Shown here in pieces: positions 1 to 9,069 of a DNA stretch of 64,000 nucleotides (positions are counted from its first letter, which is position 1; every line of letters begins with the position of its first letter). The stretch is from contig CAJTCS010000004.1 in the NCBI GenBank assembly GCA_910574995.1, forward strand, positions 248,001 to 312,000, read 5' to 3'. A program made the position numbers and the translations under genes. A model generated the notes under the pieces. The model was not told where the DNA came from. It saw only the letters and a list, made by a program, of their open reading frames with translations, and did no database searches. The DNA is from Oscillospiraceae bacterium (GTDB lineage Bacteria; Bacillota; Clostridia; Oscillospirales; Acutalibacteraceae).

Positions 1-1104
1 TATGTGGTACAAGAAGCGATAGCCAAAGTCGCACCACATAGGGGCTTTTTCGTTGGACTTATCCACTTTCTGCGGCAAGCTCTCTTGATAGGCCGGGGCT
101 ACCATAGGGTCGCCTGTGTAATTGCTTTGCACAAACTCACCATTTTCAGTTCCAGACAGAAATACTGTCAGTCGAATAAACGCAAGTTCTTCTTCGCTGA
201 AACTCACTTGAAAATCATTACATAGCATATCAGCGTCAATCCGTTCCATTCGGCTAAAATCCTCGTTAGCCCATGCCAGCAACTTTGCGTTGAAATCTGC
301 AACGCTCATGCTGGCATAGTCTGGCGTTTTCAAAGCCAGCAGGGATTGGTAGTCCTCTTTTGTACCATATTCGGATTGTCGGGTTTCCGTATTGGGGGCT
401 GGTGTGTCGTTGCCGTTCGGGGTCCCATCCGGCGGATTTTCGCAGCGAAAAACATACTCAATCGTAATTTCCAGTTTTTCGCTCCCCCACGATTTCGTAA
501 GCGTTGCAATCTCATTCCCGATTGCCGTTTGCATTGCGGCCTCGTCTTGCAGCTCGGCGGCAGCTTTGCCGCTCAAAAAGGCTTGGAGCCCATCGGTAAT
601 TCCCTTTTGCGCGGCGTTATACTCGCGGATCGTGAGAGTATTTTCATCTGCAATCGTGAGCGTATAACCGTATTCCAAAATTGCGCTGGTATCGGCTTCC
701 GTTATGGCAGCACCATTAAAAGCCTTTGTCTGCCAGTTTTCATCGGTAAGCGGCATCAATGTGTAGAAAAGGAACGCGGCGGCTTCATCGGTATCTTTCA
801 TGTCTTGGAGCGCGACGCTTTGGGAAAGCCGTTCAAAGAGAGAGGTATATTCCTTTGTGTCTGTTGTAGCGCCAACCCTGTCCCGAAACTCGGCTACGGT
901 CATTTCCTCGTAACCGTCAAATCGGAGTGCCAGCAACTTTTCGTATTCCTCGCTGGTAAAGGAACCGTCAGCCGGGAGCGTTGCCTGTGCGCGAATGGGT
1001 GCGCTGGAATTGTCAGGGGCCTGGGTGTTTCCCTGTTCTCCACAGCCTGCCAGCACACCCACGATCAGCAGAGCAGCGAGAACGAGTGATAGGTATTTTT
1101 TCAT
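1..1104 (-). CDS. Lipoprotein with two internal repeats, 3' end outside window
   Basis: An open frame of 368 codons starts with ATG at 1104 and stays open to the window edge, so the C-terminus is missing. The N-terminus is a lipoprotein signal (MKKYLSLVLAALLIVG..LAGCG, Cys about residue 21), so the product should be anchored outside the membrane. Two related segments are visible: EEYEKLLALRFDGYEEM near residue 52 and EDYQSLLALKTPDYASM near residue 253, which indicates an internal duplication. A Pro/Asn/Thr-rich linker separates them. It is preceded by a GGAG-type ribosome site. It lies downstream of the histidine kinase on the same strand after about 150 bp, so it may be a target or sensor partner of that system. 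I do not recognise a named family. Confidence 0.75.
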   Translation of the reverse strand, partial: MKKYLSLVLAALLIVGVLAGCGEQGNTQAPDNSSAPIRAQATLPADGSFTSEEYEKLLALRFDGYEEMTVAEFRDRVGATTDTKEYTSLFERLSQSVALQDMKDTDEAAAFLFYTLMPLTDENWQTKAFNGAAITEADTSAILEYGYTLTIADENTLTIREYNAAQKGITDGLQAFLSGKAAAELQDEAAMQTAIGNEIATLTKSWGSEKLEITIEYVFRCENPPDGTPNGNDTPAPNTETRQSEYGTKEDYQSLLALKTPDYASMSVADFNAKLLAWANEDFSRMERIDADMLCNDFQVSFSEEELAFIRLTVFLSGTENGEFVQSNYTGDPMVAPAYQESLPQKVDKSNEKAPMWCDFGYRFLYHI

Positions 1105-1253
1105 TGATAAATGCTCCTTTCTGTTACCCTTTCCGGGTACAGCTTTATCATACCGACCCAGCTTGAATTGAGTTTGTATTGAATATGTTTTTTATGTGGA
1201 GATGGAAAAGGGCGGCAAGCCTTTCGCTCACCGCCCGTTGAGGTCTGATATTT

Positions 1254-2657
1254 CTAAAATTGTACTGATACCTTTACGCCCTGTGCTGTGTTTTCGATTT
1301 TGATTGCCGCTCCATGAAGATCAAGGATTGTCTTGACAATATATAGGCCCAAACCCGTGCCGCCTGTCTGTCGGTTTCTTGACTGATCTACACGATAAAA
1401 CGCCTCAAACAATTTTGGAATATCCTCGTCAGGGATATGTACCCCTGTATTCTCAATCGTCAAATGCGCTTTTTCATCGGCCTGCCATACATTAACCATT
1501 ATTCGTTCCCCCGCTGGGGAATATGCGGCGGCGTTCCCCAAAAGGTTGTCCACCACTTTTTGAAGAAGCTGCAAATCGCCTGAAATGCAGACCTCCGGGG
1601 ATATATCTTTTTCAACCGTTAATTCCCGCTGCATAAACAAATCTTCATTTGCTATCAGACGGTCTTGGATTAGTTTGTCAAAATGAATGGGCGAGGGATT
1701 GAACGCATACCCCGGTGTGTCCAGACGGGATATTGTCAAAAGCTCCTGTACCATTTTCTCCAAGTTATCCGTTACTTCCAGAGATTGTGCAAGATAGGTT
1801 TCCCTGTCCTTATAGCGTCCCACCTGATAAAGCATACCTTGTAGCTGGCCTTTGATAATAGTAATAGGTGTTTTTAGTTCGTGGGAAGCCGCCGAAAAAA
1901 ACTCTACCCGCTGGCGTTCAAGCTGCCGCTCCATATCAATATCCGCTTGCAGTTTTTGGTTGGCTTCCTGCAAATCCGAGAGCGCAGTGCCGAGCTTTTG
2001 GGAAAGTGTATTCAGACTGATCGACAGAACGCCTATTTCATCAGTACGGGTCGTGCTGCATAGGCCGCTAAAATCCATATCGGCCATTTGCTTTGATAGC
2101 CTACTTACTTTCTTGATTGGCGCTGTCATATACCATGAATAGAAAAAGGCAGCGATTACCGATACCACCAAGACAACAATTCCCAGTATGGGAAGTGACT
2201 TTTGGAGTGCTTCTACTACTTGACTTTCTTTGCCTGCGTTTTTAGCAATCAACAGGCTATATTCCTCTCCTCCATCGAGTAAAGAAACAGCGTATGGCTT
2301 GGATAGATCACCGCTCTTAAAATCTTCAACCTTTCTGCCTGTAATGGTATCAAGATGTGGTAAAGTCACTTCTTCGCCAGAGCTGTTGAAAATCCGAATG
2401 ATAAATTCGCCGTCAAATCGGTCTGCAAGCATATCATCGTAGTTTGGAAGAAAAAACGGTACTTCATCTTGCGGAATATTGGACAGCTCCGTAGCAAATA
2501 ATTCCGCTAATTCCTCTGCTTCGGCTAATTCGTGAGAGTACACATAGGGAGCAAAACGGGCGATACATAAGTAAGTTACGCTACAACAAGCAGCCACAAG
2601 TAGCAGAGTGATAAAAAACACCTTGACCGACAGCTTGCTTCTAATTTTCCTTATCAA
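1254..2657 (-). CDS. Sensor histidine kinase (VanS/HPK1-like)
   Basis: A 467-residue membrane sensor kinase. It has an N-terminal transmembrane helix (residues about 10-32), an extracytoplasmic region of about 130 residues, a second helix (about 155-175), a HAMP linker, the H-box SAASHELKTPITII with the phospho-acceptor His, an N-box (DNLLGNAAAYSP) and the G-box GGTGLGLYIV. It should autophosphorylate and pass phosphate to the adjacent regulator. Its start overlaps the regulator's 3' end by 17 bp, so the two are translationally coupled. The signal is unknown. The neighbouring lipoprotein and ICE context suggest envelope stress or antibiotic sensing, but this is inference. Confidence 0.9.
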   Translation of the reverse strand: MIRKIRSKLSVKVFFITLLLVAACCSVTYLCIARFAPYVYSHELAEAEELAELFATELSNIPQDEVPFFLPNYDDMLADRFDGEFIIRIFNSSGEEVTLPHLDTITGRKVEDFKSGDLSKPYAVSLLDGGEEYSLLIAKNAGKESQVVEALQKSLPILGIVVLVVSVIAAFFYSWYMTAPIKKVSRLSKQMADMDFSGLCSTTRTDEIGVLSISLNTLSQKLGTALSDLQEANQKLQADIDMERQLERQRVEFFSAASHELKTPITIIKGQLQGMLYQVGRYKDRETYLAQSLEVTDNLEKMVQELLTISRLDTPGYAFNPSPIHFDKLIQDRLIANEDLFMQRELTVEKDISPEVCISGDLQLLQKVVDNLLGNAAAYSPAGERIMVNVWQADEKAHLTIENTGVHIPDEDIPKLFEAFYRVDQSRNRQTGGTGLGLYIVKTILDLHGAAIKIENTAQGVKVSVQF

Positions 2658-3312
2658 TTCTATATCCCACCCCTCTAATCGTTTCTATGTAGTCTGCGGC
2701 ACCGAGTTTTTTTCGTAAGTTTTTGATATGCGTGTCAATAATCCGTTCTTCTCCGAAAAACTCATACTTCCAAAGTGTTTGCAAAAGGTTTTGCCGCGTC
2801 AAAATCCTGCCTTGGTGCATTATCAGCTCCCGCAGGATTTCAAACTCGCGGGGTGTGAGGTCGATGCTTTCCTGCTGGGTATTTACCCGATACCCCTCTA
2901 AATCCAAGGTGAGGTCTTTGTAAGTGATCGTCTGCGGTTCGCCAGACTGTTTTGCGGAGCGACGCAGGACAGCGGCGATTTTCCGCAGCAATATAGGCAT
3001 TGAAAAAGGCTTTGTAATATAGTCGTCCGCCTGCATATCCAAACCTTTAATTTGGTTTTCTTCTCCGTCCAATGCCGTAAGCATGATAATAGGCACATCT
3101 GACTTTTGCCGGATAACCTCACAAACACCGTAACCGTCAATTTTGGGCAGCATAATGTCAAGCAGTATCAGGTCAAAGGATTGTTCAGAATACTTTGCAA
3201 GTGCTTCCACCCCATCAGACGCTAATGCGACGCTGTGGCCTGCTTCCTCTATGAAGTCGTGTAGTAATGCCTGTATGGATAAATCGTCCTCCACAATTAA
3301 GATTTTGCTCAT
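2641..3312 (-). CDS. OmpR/PhoB-family response regulator
   Basis: A 223-residue two-component regulator. The receiver domain (1-120) has the acidic pair ED at 8-9, the phospho-Asp in LILLDIMLPKIDG, the Thr of MLTA and the Lys of ITKPF. A winged-helix DNA-binding domain follows (about 130-223; LTPREFEILRELI, RIIDTHIKNLRKKL, IRGVGYRI). It is the first gene of an RR-HK pair, with a good AAGGAGGTGCGCT ribosome site. It probably controls itself and the lipoprotein cargo. No operator was identified. Confidence 0.92.
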   Translation of the reverse strand: MSKILIVEDDLSIQALLHDFIEEAGHSVALASDGVEALAKYSEQSFDLILLDIMLPKIDGYGVCEVIRQKSDVPIIMLTALDGEENQIKGLDMQADDYITKPFSMPILLRKIAAVLRRSAKQSGEPQTITYKDLTLDLEGYRVNTQQESIDLTPREFEILRELIMHQGRILTRQNLLQTLWKYEFFGEERIIDTHIKNLRKKLGAADYIETIRGVGYRIDKEN

Positions 3313-3353
3313 AGCGCACCTCCTTATGGTGATTGTAGCAGCCTAATTTGAAT

Positions 3354-3611
3354 CTATTGTGTAGATTTGCTTTTTTTTCGCTTATCTGCTGGCTTTTCTG
3401 CGTCCTTTGGTATCAACCACACAAAGCTAAACTTTGCCACGCCCGGTATGCGATTTTCCTCGCACAGCTTTTGTACCCGCCTTTCTGAAATGCCCCATTT
3501 GCCCGCAGCTTCAGCACAAGACATATGCCCGGTAACGGGCTTATGGTGGCGGTGGTGCTGGGCGACAAAGGCGTTGGCTTCCGCAAGGGAAACGGGGGTC
3601 AGGGTAAGCAT
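3354..3611 (-). CDS. Chimeric small protein: XF1762-type N-terminus joined to excisionase-like HTH
   Basis: 85 codons. Residues 1-29 (MLTLTPVSLAEANAFVAQHH...) match from memory the start of the XF1762-family protein that follows CHAP genes in this ICE type. From residue 30 the protein is a different family: a small HTH (AAGKWGISERRVQKLCEENR) followed by the IPGV..W.IPKDAEKPADKR tail of stand-alone excisionase-like HTH proteins, which normally begin at the internal Met (MSCAEAAGKW). The frame is intact. I read this as a recombination joint where the two-component cargo entered the ICE. The HTH part may be functional from the internal Met. Confidence 0.65.
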   Translation of the reverse strand: MLTLTPVSLAEANAFVAQHHRHHKPVTGHMSCAEAAGKWGISERRVQKLCEENRIPGVAKFSFVWLIPKDAEKPADKRKKSKSTQ

Positions 3612-3626
3612 TGGCTGTCCCTCCCG

Positions 3627-5678
3627 TCAATCCCAATTCATCAGACCGTAGCCGCGAATGACGCTGCTTCCCAGCGGATAGCTCTTGATTTTACAGGCGT
3701 CGCCGGAATTGCCCTCGACGGTGTAGACGCGCTCCCCGTCGGTGCCGATCACAATGCCTACATGGTCGGCGTCGCCGGAGTTGTCCCAGTCAAAGAAAAT
3801 CGCGTCGCCGGGGGCAATGTTGGTATAGTTCCTGTCGCCCCATTGTCCATGAGAGGTAAACCACGCCATACCGCCGGACGTGCAGCCAGCAAAGCGCGGT
3901 TCGGATAAGCCCATCTGATTGTAGCACCACGAAACGAAACAGGCGCACCACTCGACACGCCCATTAAAGCCGTACCAGCTCCAATAGGGATAGCCGCCCA
4001 CGTTCCCCACCTGTGACTTTGCAATGTCCACCACAGCCGTATTGCCGGGGCGCGTCCCATTGATGAAATGAACGCCGCTCAAATCCTCGGACGGGGTACT
4101 GTTCGCAGAACCGCCGCCAAAGATAAGGGGCTTGTTGCCGCTTGTTTCCAGATACACCCGGAACATATCAAGCTGCTCCGGCGTTAAAAGGCTGGGGGCC
4201 AGCGACGATATGGGCGTGTTCGTCAGGGACACATTGAGGATATAGTAGTTATAGGGTACTTGGACGGTATAGCTGTTGCCCTCGCTGTCCGTCCGGGTTT
4301 CTGTGCGGTAGCGCACTTCGACGGTGGGCGTCACAGTCAGGGTGTATTGCTTATCAAAGACGCGCTGCAATTCTGCCTGTGCGCTTGCGGGGGTATAGCT
4401 CTGCAAAAGGGCGGTCAGGTAGGAAGCCAGCTCGTGGGGATTGTGGAAAATGTCGTCAAGGTCATAGCGGTATTCGTCATAGCCCGGATAGGTGCTTTCG
4501 ATGTTGTCTATCTGGCTTTGCAGCGCAGCTTCCTTTCCGGCATAACTGTTTTCCACCGCCACAAGGTCGCTGTCCTCCGACGTATAGGACGTACCCAGCA
4601 CCCCGTTTATGGTGCCGGAGAAAATAGAGGAACAGGACGACAGGCCGGAGAAAATCATCACAGACAGCAGAAGCGCGGCGACGGCGATTATCACGCCTAC
4701 CGGGTGCCGCGCCACAAAGGAAACGGTTTTTTTCGTTTCCTCTGCGGTCTTTTTCGCTGCCTTGCGGGTGTTCTCCGCTGCCTTTGCCGCCGCAGCCGCG
4801 CCGCCCTTTTTCATGGCCTTTGCATACTGCCGCTTGATACGCTGCTTCTGCATAAAGCGGGAAGCGGGGTTGGACGCGGCGATCTGCGGGTTATCCTGCA
4901 ATGCCTTTTGGTACAGGTAGTTGACGTTGGCCTTTTCTGCCGCCCGTTCCGCTTTCGCCGCCGCCCGGTAGGGTTTGAGCTTGTGGCTGCGGTAGCCCTC
5001 CCTGACTTTCCGCGCCCCGTATTTCAAGCCCTTTTCCGCTGCTTCCTCGGATTTGTGCGCACCCTCCACGCCGGAATTGTCCTTTTCAACGGAATGTACC
5101 TTGTTGTGGACGAAAATACCCGCCTCCTGTGCGGGGCGGGAAAGAGGGCTGTGCTTGTCCTTAAAGCCGGGGGGCCTGTCGTGTTCCTCAAAGCGCAGGC
5201 GGGTCTTGCCCTTGCCTGTGGCTTCGTCAAAGGTACGCTCCCGCACCAGCTTCTTTTCTTTGGGGATAGCCGCCCTTGCAGCGTCCAGACGGTCGGCGGC
5301 TCTGTCGGATTTCTCAATATACTTGCCAAGCTCCGGCGTCGCCCGTTCTTCCTCGGTGAATTGCAGACGTGACGATCTCGCCCCCGCCGCGCCCTCCCGC
5401 TGGGCTTTCCGCACCGCCTTTTTAGACGCTTTCCGGGTCTGTGCGCCGCCGATATGCTCCATGACGCGCTCGGCGGTGGCGGCGTCCTCCTTTGCGGGGG
5501 TAACAGGCAGACGGGGCAGCGGGGCAGCGTCGGTGGCTGTGGGGTCAAGTTGCGCCGCCGCGTCCTGTGCGGCCTGCTGCTCCGGCGTTTTCTGAAAATC
5601 CGCGTCCTGCTCCCGCTGGCTGATACGCTGGGCTGTCTGCTGAGTTTCGTTGACTTCGATAGCCCCGTCGCGGGTCAT
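3627..5678 (-). CDS. ICE CHAP-domain peptidoglycan hydrolase (conjugation)
   Basis: 683 residues from the first ATG. The N-terminal ~310 residues are charged and Ala/Lys-rich. One membrane helix follows (HPVGVIIAVAALLLSVMIF, about 325-345), then an extracellular region. The C-terminal ~130 residues form a CHAP amidase/endopeptidase domain with catalytic Cys in WCACFVSWC and His in DADHVGIV. It should open the cell wall for the mating channel, in the manner of VirB1/Tn916 Orf14. The expected start is 13 codons upstream at 5717, where the codon is ATA with a well-spaced GGAGGTG. The annotated ATG at 5678 lacks a ribosome site. Confidence 0.85.
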   Translation of the reverse strand: MTRDGAIEVNETQQTAQRISQREQDADFQKTPEQQAAQDAAAQLDPTATDAAPLPRLPVTPAKEDAATAERVMEHIGGAQTRKASKKAVRKAQREGAAGARSSRLQFTEEERATPELGKYIEKSDRAADRLDAARAAIPKEKKLVRERTFDEATGKGKTRLRFEEHDRPPGFKDKHSPLSRPAQEAGIFVHNKVHSVEKDNSGVEGAHKSEEAAEKGLKYGARKVREGYRSHKLKPYRAAAKAERAAEKANVNYLYQKALQDNPQIAASNPASRFMQKQRIKRQYAKAMKKGGAAAAAKAAENTRKAAKKTAEETKKTVSFVARHPVGVIIAVAALLLSVMIFSGLSSCSSIFSGTINGVLGTSYTSEDSDLVAVENSYAGKEAALQSQIDNIESTYPGYDEYRYDLDDIFHNPHELASYLTALLQSYTPASAQAELQRVFDKQYTLTVTPTVEVRYRTETRTDSEGNSYTVQVPYNYYILNVSLTNTPISSLAPSLLTPEQLDMFRVYLETSGNKPLIFGGGSANSTPSEDLSGVHFINGTRPGNTAVVDIAKSQVGNVGGYPYWSWYGFNGRVEWCACFVSWCYNQMGLSEPRFAGCTSGGMAWFTSHGQWGDRNYTNIAPGDAIFFDWDNSGDADHVGIVIGTDGERVYTVEGNSGDACKIKSYPLGSSVIRGYGLMNWD

Positions 5679-5713
5679 TTTCTGCGTGATCTTATCGCGG
5701 GGTTTATACTGTT

Positions 5714-6664
5714 TTATGGTGCTTCACCTCCAATTCGCGCCCTTGCAAGGGCGCAGTATTCGCTGTTCAGCTCAATGCCGATATAATGGCGGTCAAGGGT
5801 CTTTGCCGCAAGCCCCGTCGTGCCGCTGCCGAAAAAGGGGTCAAGGACAACGCCGCCTTTGGGACAGCCTGCCAAGATACAGGTTTCCGCCAGCTTCGGC
5901 GGGAACGCGGCGAAATGCCCGCCCCTATACGGGACGGTGTTTATCAGCCACACGTCCCGCCTGTTGCGCATGGTGGGGATAAGGGCGGGGTCGTAGTAGC
6001 CGCCGCTCCTTGCCTTGTTCAAGCCCTGCACCTTGCCCTGTCCCGGTACCTCTGCGGCATATTTGCTGCTTGCGCTGCGGCTGGATTTGTACCTTGCCGC
6101 CGTTTTGGGGGCGGTCGGCTCCGCAACTGCGGCGGCGTCATAGTAATACTGCTTTGACTTCGTAAGCAGAAAGACGTGTTCATAGCAGCGGGTGGGGCGG
6201 TCTTTCACGCTCTCCGGCATGGGGTTGTCTTTCTGCCAGATAATATCGCTGCGCAGATACCAGCCGTCGGCGCGTAGGGAGAACGCCAGCAGCCAAGGAA
6301 TCCCGATCATGTCCTTGTGCTTGCAGCCCGCCGCTGTACGGGCAAGGGAAAAGCTCTGTCCGTTGCGGCCTTTGGGGTATTTGGGGTCGGTGTAGCCGCC
6401 TTTGCTGCCTGTGCCGCAGTAGGTGTCCGAGATATTCAGCCAAAAGGTGCCGTCAGGACGCAGGACGCGCTTTAGCTCATGGAAAACCGCCGTCAGCCGT
6501 TCTATGTACTGCTCCGGCGTGTCCTCCCGCCCGATCTGCGCGTCAAGCCCATAGTCCCGCAAAGCGTAGTAGGGCGGCGACGTTACCGCGCAATGGACGC
6601 TTTCAGCAGGAAGCTCCCGCAAGGCGCACAGCGCGTCCCGGTTGATGATGGTGTCCGCTGTCAT
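5714..6664 (-). CDS. Orphan site-specific DNA methyltransferase
   Basis: 316 residues. The catalytic motif TSPPYYALRDYG (motif IV) near residue 30 precedes the AdoMet-binding motif DPFFGSGTTGLAA near residue 275, the beta-class order of N6-adenine or N4-cytosine methylases. No restriction partner lies nearby. It sits between VirB4 and the CHAP gene, overlapping VirB4's stop by 4 bp (ATGA). Such orphan methylases are usual in this ICE family and probably protect incoming element DNA from host restriction. Specificity cannot be read from sequence. Confidence 0.88.
   Translation of the reverse strand: MTADTIINRDALCALRELPAESVHCAVTSPPYYALRDYGLDAQIGREDTPEQYIERLTAVFHELKRVLRPDGTFWLNISDTYCGTGSKGGYTDPKYPKGRNGQSFSLARTAAGCKHKDMIGIPWLLAFSLRADGWYLRSDIIWQKDNPMPESVKDRPTRCYEHVFLLTKSKQYYYDAAAVAEPTAPKTAARYKSSRSASSKYAAEVPGQGKVQGLNKARSGGYYDPALIPTMRNRRDVWLINTVPYRGGHFAAFPPKLAETCILAGCPKGGVVLDPFFGSGTTGLAAKTLDRHYIGIELNSEYCALARARIGGEAP
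5715..5730 (-). promoter_or_regulatory. SD plus ATA codon at the expected CHAP-gene start
   Basis: On the minus strand GGAGGTG is followed after 7 nt by ATAAAACAG. The methylase stop TAA overlaps this as ATAA. An ATG-to-ATA change (with TGA to TAA) of a usual ATGA stop/start overlap would produce exactly this. Translation then starts at AUA, or weakly at the internal ATG 13 codons later. Confidence 0.6.
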
Positions 6665-9069
6665 GCGCCGCTCACTTCCTCCGGCTTCGTCGTCATAACG
6701 CGGTACAGCTCCGTATCTTTCGGGAAGCGGTCTACAAAGGGCAGAATAACATTGCCGTAGAATAAAAGCCCCTCGCCCGCTTCGGTGTGGGTAACGTACT
6801 TCATCTGCTTGGGGGAGATATTGAGCTGCTTTGCAAGGATAGCCCGGTCGCCTGCCGCCTGATTGAGCATGAGGACAAAATCGCTGTTCTCAAAGATATT
6901 TTCCACTTCCCGGCTGCTCAAAAGGTCTTTCACGTTCTGCGTAATGGCGGTGGGAATCCCGCCCCATTTACGAAAACGCTTCCAGATTTCAACGCTGTAA
7001 GCGGCAGTCTGTTCCTCTTTCAGCAGCAAATGAAACTCGTCCATGTAGTAGCGGGTGGACTTCTGTTCGGCGCGGTTGACGGTGACGCGGTTCCATACCT
7101 GGTCTTGGACAATGAGCATACCCAGCTTTTTAAGCTGCTTGCCGAGCTGCTTAATGTCAAAGCAGACAAGGCGGTTATTTAGCTCCACGTTGGTACGGTG
7201 GTTAAAGACGTTAAGGCTCCCGGAAACATACAGCTCCAACGCCGCCGCGATACGCGCCGCTTCCGGCTCCGGCTGCTTCAAAAGCTCGTCGTACAGGTCG
7301 CCCAGAATCGGCATTTTCTCCGGGTCGGGGTCGGCAAGGAACGGGCGGTAGACGTTACGCACAGCCCGGTCAATGACAGTCTTTTCCACGGGCTGCAAGC
7401 CCTCCTTGCCGCCTACCACCAGCTCACACAGCGAAAGAATGAAGTCGGATTTCAGCGCAAGGGGGTTGTCGTCCTCGCTGTAATTGAGGTTTATATCCAT
7501 CGGATTCACATACTGGCTGCTGGTGGGCGAAATGCGCACCACCTGTCCGTGAAGCCGCTGCACAAGGGGGTAATATTCCGCTTCCGGGTCGCAGATAATA
7601 ATATCGTCGTCGGTAATGAGGAAAGCGTTTGCCATTTCCCGCTTTGCCGCAAAGCTCTTGCCGCTGCCGGGGGTGCCGAGGATTAGACCGTTTGGGTTTT
7701 TCAAACGCTTGCGGTCACACAGAATCATGTTGTTACTAAGGGCGTTTAAGCCGTAGTACAAGGCCGCGCCCGTCTGAAAAAGCTCCTGCGTGATAAAGGG
7801 GATAAAGATAGCGGTGCTGCTGGTGGTAAGCCCCCGCTGAATGGGGATAAGGTTCTCCCCGATGGGGACGCTTGCCATAAGGCCCGCTTCCTGCATATAG
7901 TCAAGGCGGGTCAGGGCGCAGTTGTATTTCTGCGCGATACCCGCCGCCGCGAACACGTCATTGTCCAGCTTCCGCTTCGTGTCTGCCATGTTCACCACAA
8001 GGAACGTCAGCAAAAACATTCTTTCATTCCTGCTCTGTAAATCCTGCAAAAGATTCTTCGCTTCGCTGCCGAATGTGGCGAGGTCGGACGGAATAATGTC
8101 CATGTCGTAGCCGCTGCGGACGGCCTTTTTCTGTTCCTCGATCTTCATCTTGTCAAGGTCGGTGATCTTGCGCTTGATGGTCTTGATGGCTTCGGTCTGG
8201 TCGATACTGCGGATATGCAGATTGACGATCACGCCCGTTTCAAGGTCGAGAATGTCCGCAAGCATACGGTCGTTCAGCTCCGGCGCAAGGATTTCAAGGA
8301 AGCTCACCGCCCCCAGCTTGCGCCCCATGCGGAAATAGCGTCCCTCGCCAAAGCGGAACGAGGACGGGGCGATAAAATCCTTTGTGGACAGCCCGGACGG
8401 GGCCAGCCAATCCCACGAAAAACGGAACGGTTCGCCCTCCGGGTGGAAAACGCCGTGTAGGGTCTGCAAGCGTTCATACCCCGTCTGCGGGCGGGCGGTC
8501 ACGCCCAGCACCTTAAAATTGTTCAGCACATCGGTTTCAATGCGGGAAAGCCGCGCCTTTGCCGCCGCAAGGTTGTCCGCTTCGATGGAGAACGTGATAT
8601 ACTTCTGCTTCACAAGGCCGTTGTTGCCCTTTTCAAGCTGGTTTTTCAGCATATCCGCGTACTCGCTGCGGATAGAGTTGAAAGCGTCGTCCTGCGGGGG
8701 AATGTCGATAGCCCGCTGCGCCTTTTCCCGCTGCGCCCCCTGATTGATGAAAGAAAGCTGCACCGAAACGGAAGCGTCAAAGTAGTTGAGGAAGTCGCAC
8801 CAGTTTTCAAAAATGGCGGTCTTGTCGTCGGCCTGTGCAAGCTGGTAGTTTATGTCCTCAAACGCGATACTCTTTGAATACCGCTTGTCCGAAACATGGC
8901 AGATACCGTCCGGGTACATTTGCAGATAGGGGATAGTCTGCTGGGCGGTGTGGGGCTTGCCGTCGCCCTTTGCCTTTTGGATAAGGGCGGCAATTTCTTT
9001 CTTCTCTGCGCGGGTCAGCTTCCTTTTAGCCCCTGCGGGGGCGGTTGCTGTGTTTTGTGCCTTTGGCAA
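6661..9069 (-). CDS. VirB4/TraE-type conjugation ATPase
   Basis: About 802 residues, starting at TTG 9069, where AAGGAGG sits 9 nt upstream. A longer frame to 9174 merely overlaps PrgI and has no ribosome site. Walker A is GTPGSGKSFAAKREM, with IICDPEAEYYPLV and YYMDEFHLLL (Walker B) downstream. This is the energy-supplying ATPase of the type IV secretion channel at the cytoplasmic membrane. The ribosome site lies inside prgI and the end overlaps the methylase, so the whole block is one coupled operon. Confidence 0.93.
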   Translation of the reverse strand: MPKAQNTATAPAGAKRKLTRAEKKEIAALIQKAKGDGKPHTAQQTIPYLQMYPDGICHVSDKRYSKSIAFEDINYQLAQADDKTAIFENWCDFLNYFDASVSVQLSFINQGAQREKAQRAIDIPPQDDAFNSIRSEYADMLKNQLEKGNNGLVKQKYITFSIEADNLAAAKARLSRIETDVLNNFKVLGVTARPQTGYERLQTLHGVFHPEGEPFRFSWDWLAPSGLSTKDFIAPSSFRFGEGRYFRMGRKLGAVSFLEILAPELNDRMLADILDLETGVIVNLHIRSIDQTEAIKTIKRKITDLDKMKIEEQKKAVRSGYDMDIIPSDLATFGSEAKNLLQDLQSRNERMFLLTFLVVNMADTKRKLDNDVFAAAGIAQKYNCALTRLDYMQEAGLMASVPIGENLIPIQRGLTTSSTAIFIPFITQELFQTGAALYYGLNALSNNMILCDRKRLKNPNGLILGTPGSGKSFAAKREMANAFLITDDDIIICDPEAEYYPLVQRLHGQVVRISPTSSQYVNPMDINLNYSEDDNPLALKSDFILSLCELVVGGKEGLQPVEKTVIDRAVRNVYRPFLADPDPEKMPILGDLYDELLKQPEPEAARIAAALELYVSGSLNVFNHRTNVELNNRLVCFDIKQLGKQLKKLGMLIVQDQVWNRVTVNRAEQKSTRYYMDEFHLLLKEEQTAAYSVEIWKRFRKWGGIPTAITQNVKDLLSSREVENIFENSDFVLMLNQAAGDRAILAKQLNISPKQMKYVTHTEAGEGLLFYGNVILPFVDRFPKDTELYRVMTTKPEEVSGA

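Noticed and set aside
346-1089. Plus-strand frame of 247 codons opposite the left-edge lipoprotein
   Set aside because: It has no ribosome site or family features, while the minus strand gives a proper lipoprotein with signal peptide, internal repeats and ribosome site.
1254-3312. Vancomycin-resistance (van) operon
   Set aside because: The kinase and regulator look VanS/VanR-like, but no vanH, ligase or vanX genes are adjacent; only a lipoprotein follows.
4260-5372. Plus-strand frame of 370 codons opposite the CHAP gene
   Set aside because: Low-complexity antisense of a GC-rich, Ala/Lys-coding region; it has no motif and would overlap a clear conjugation gene.
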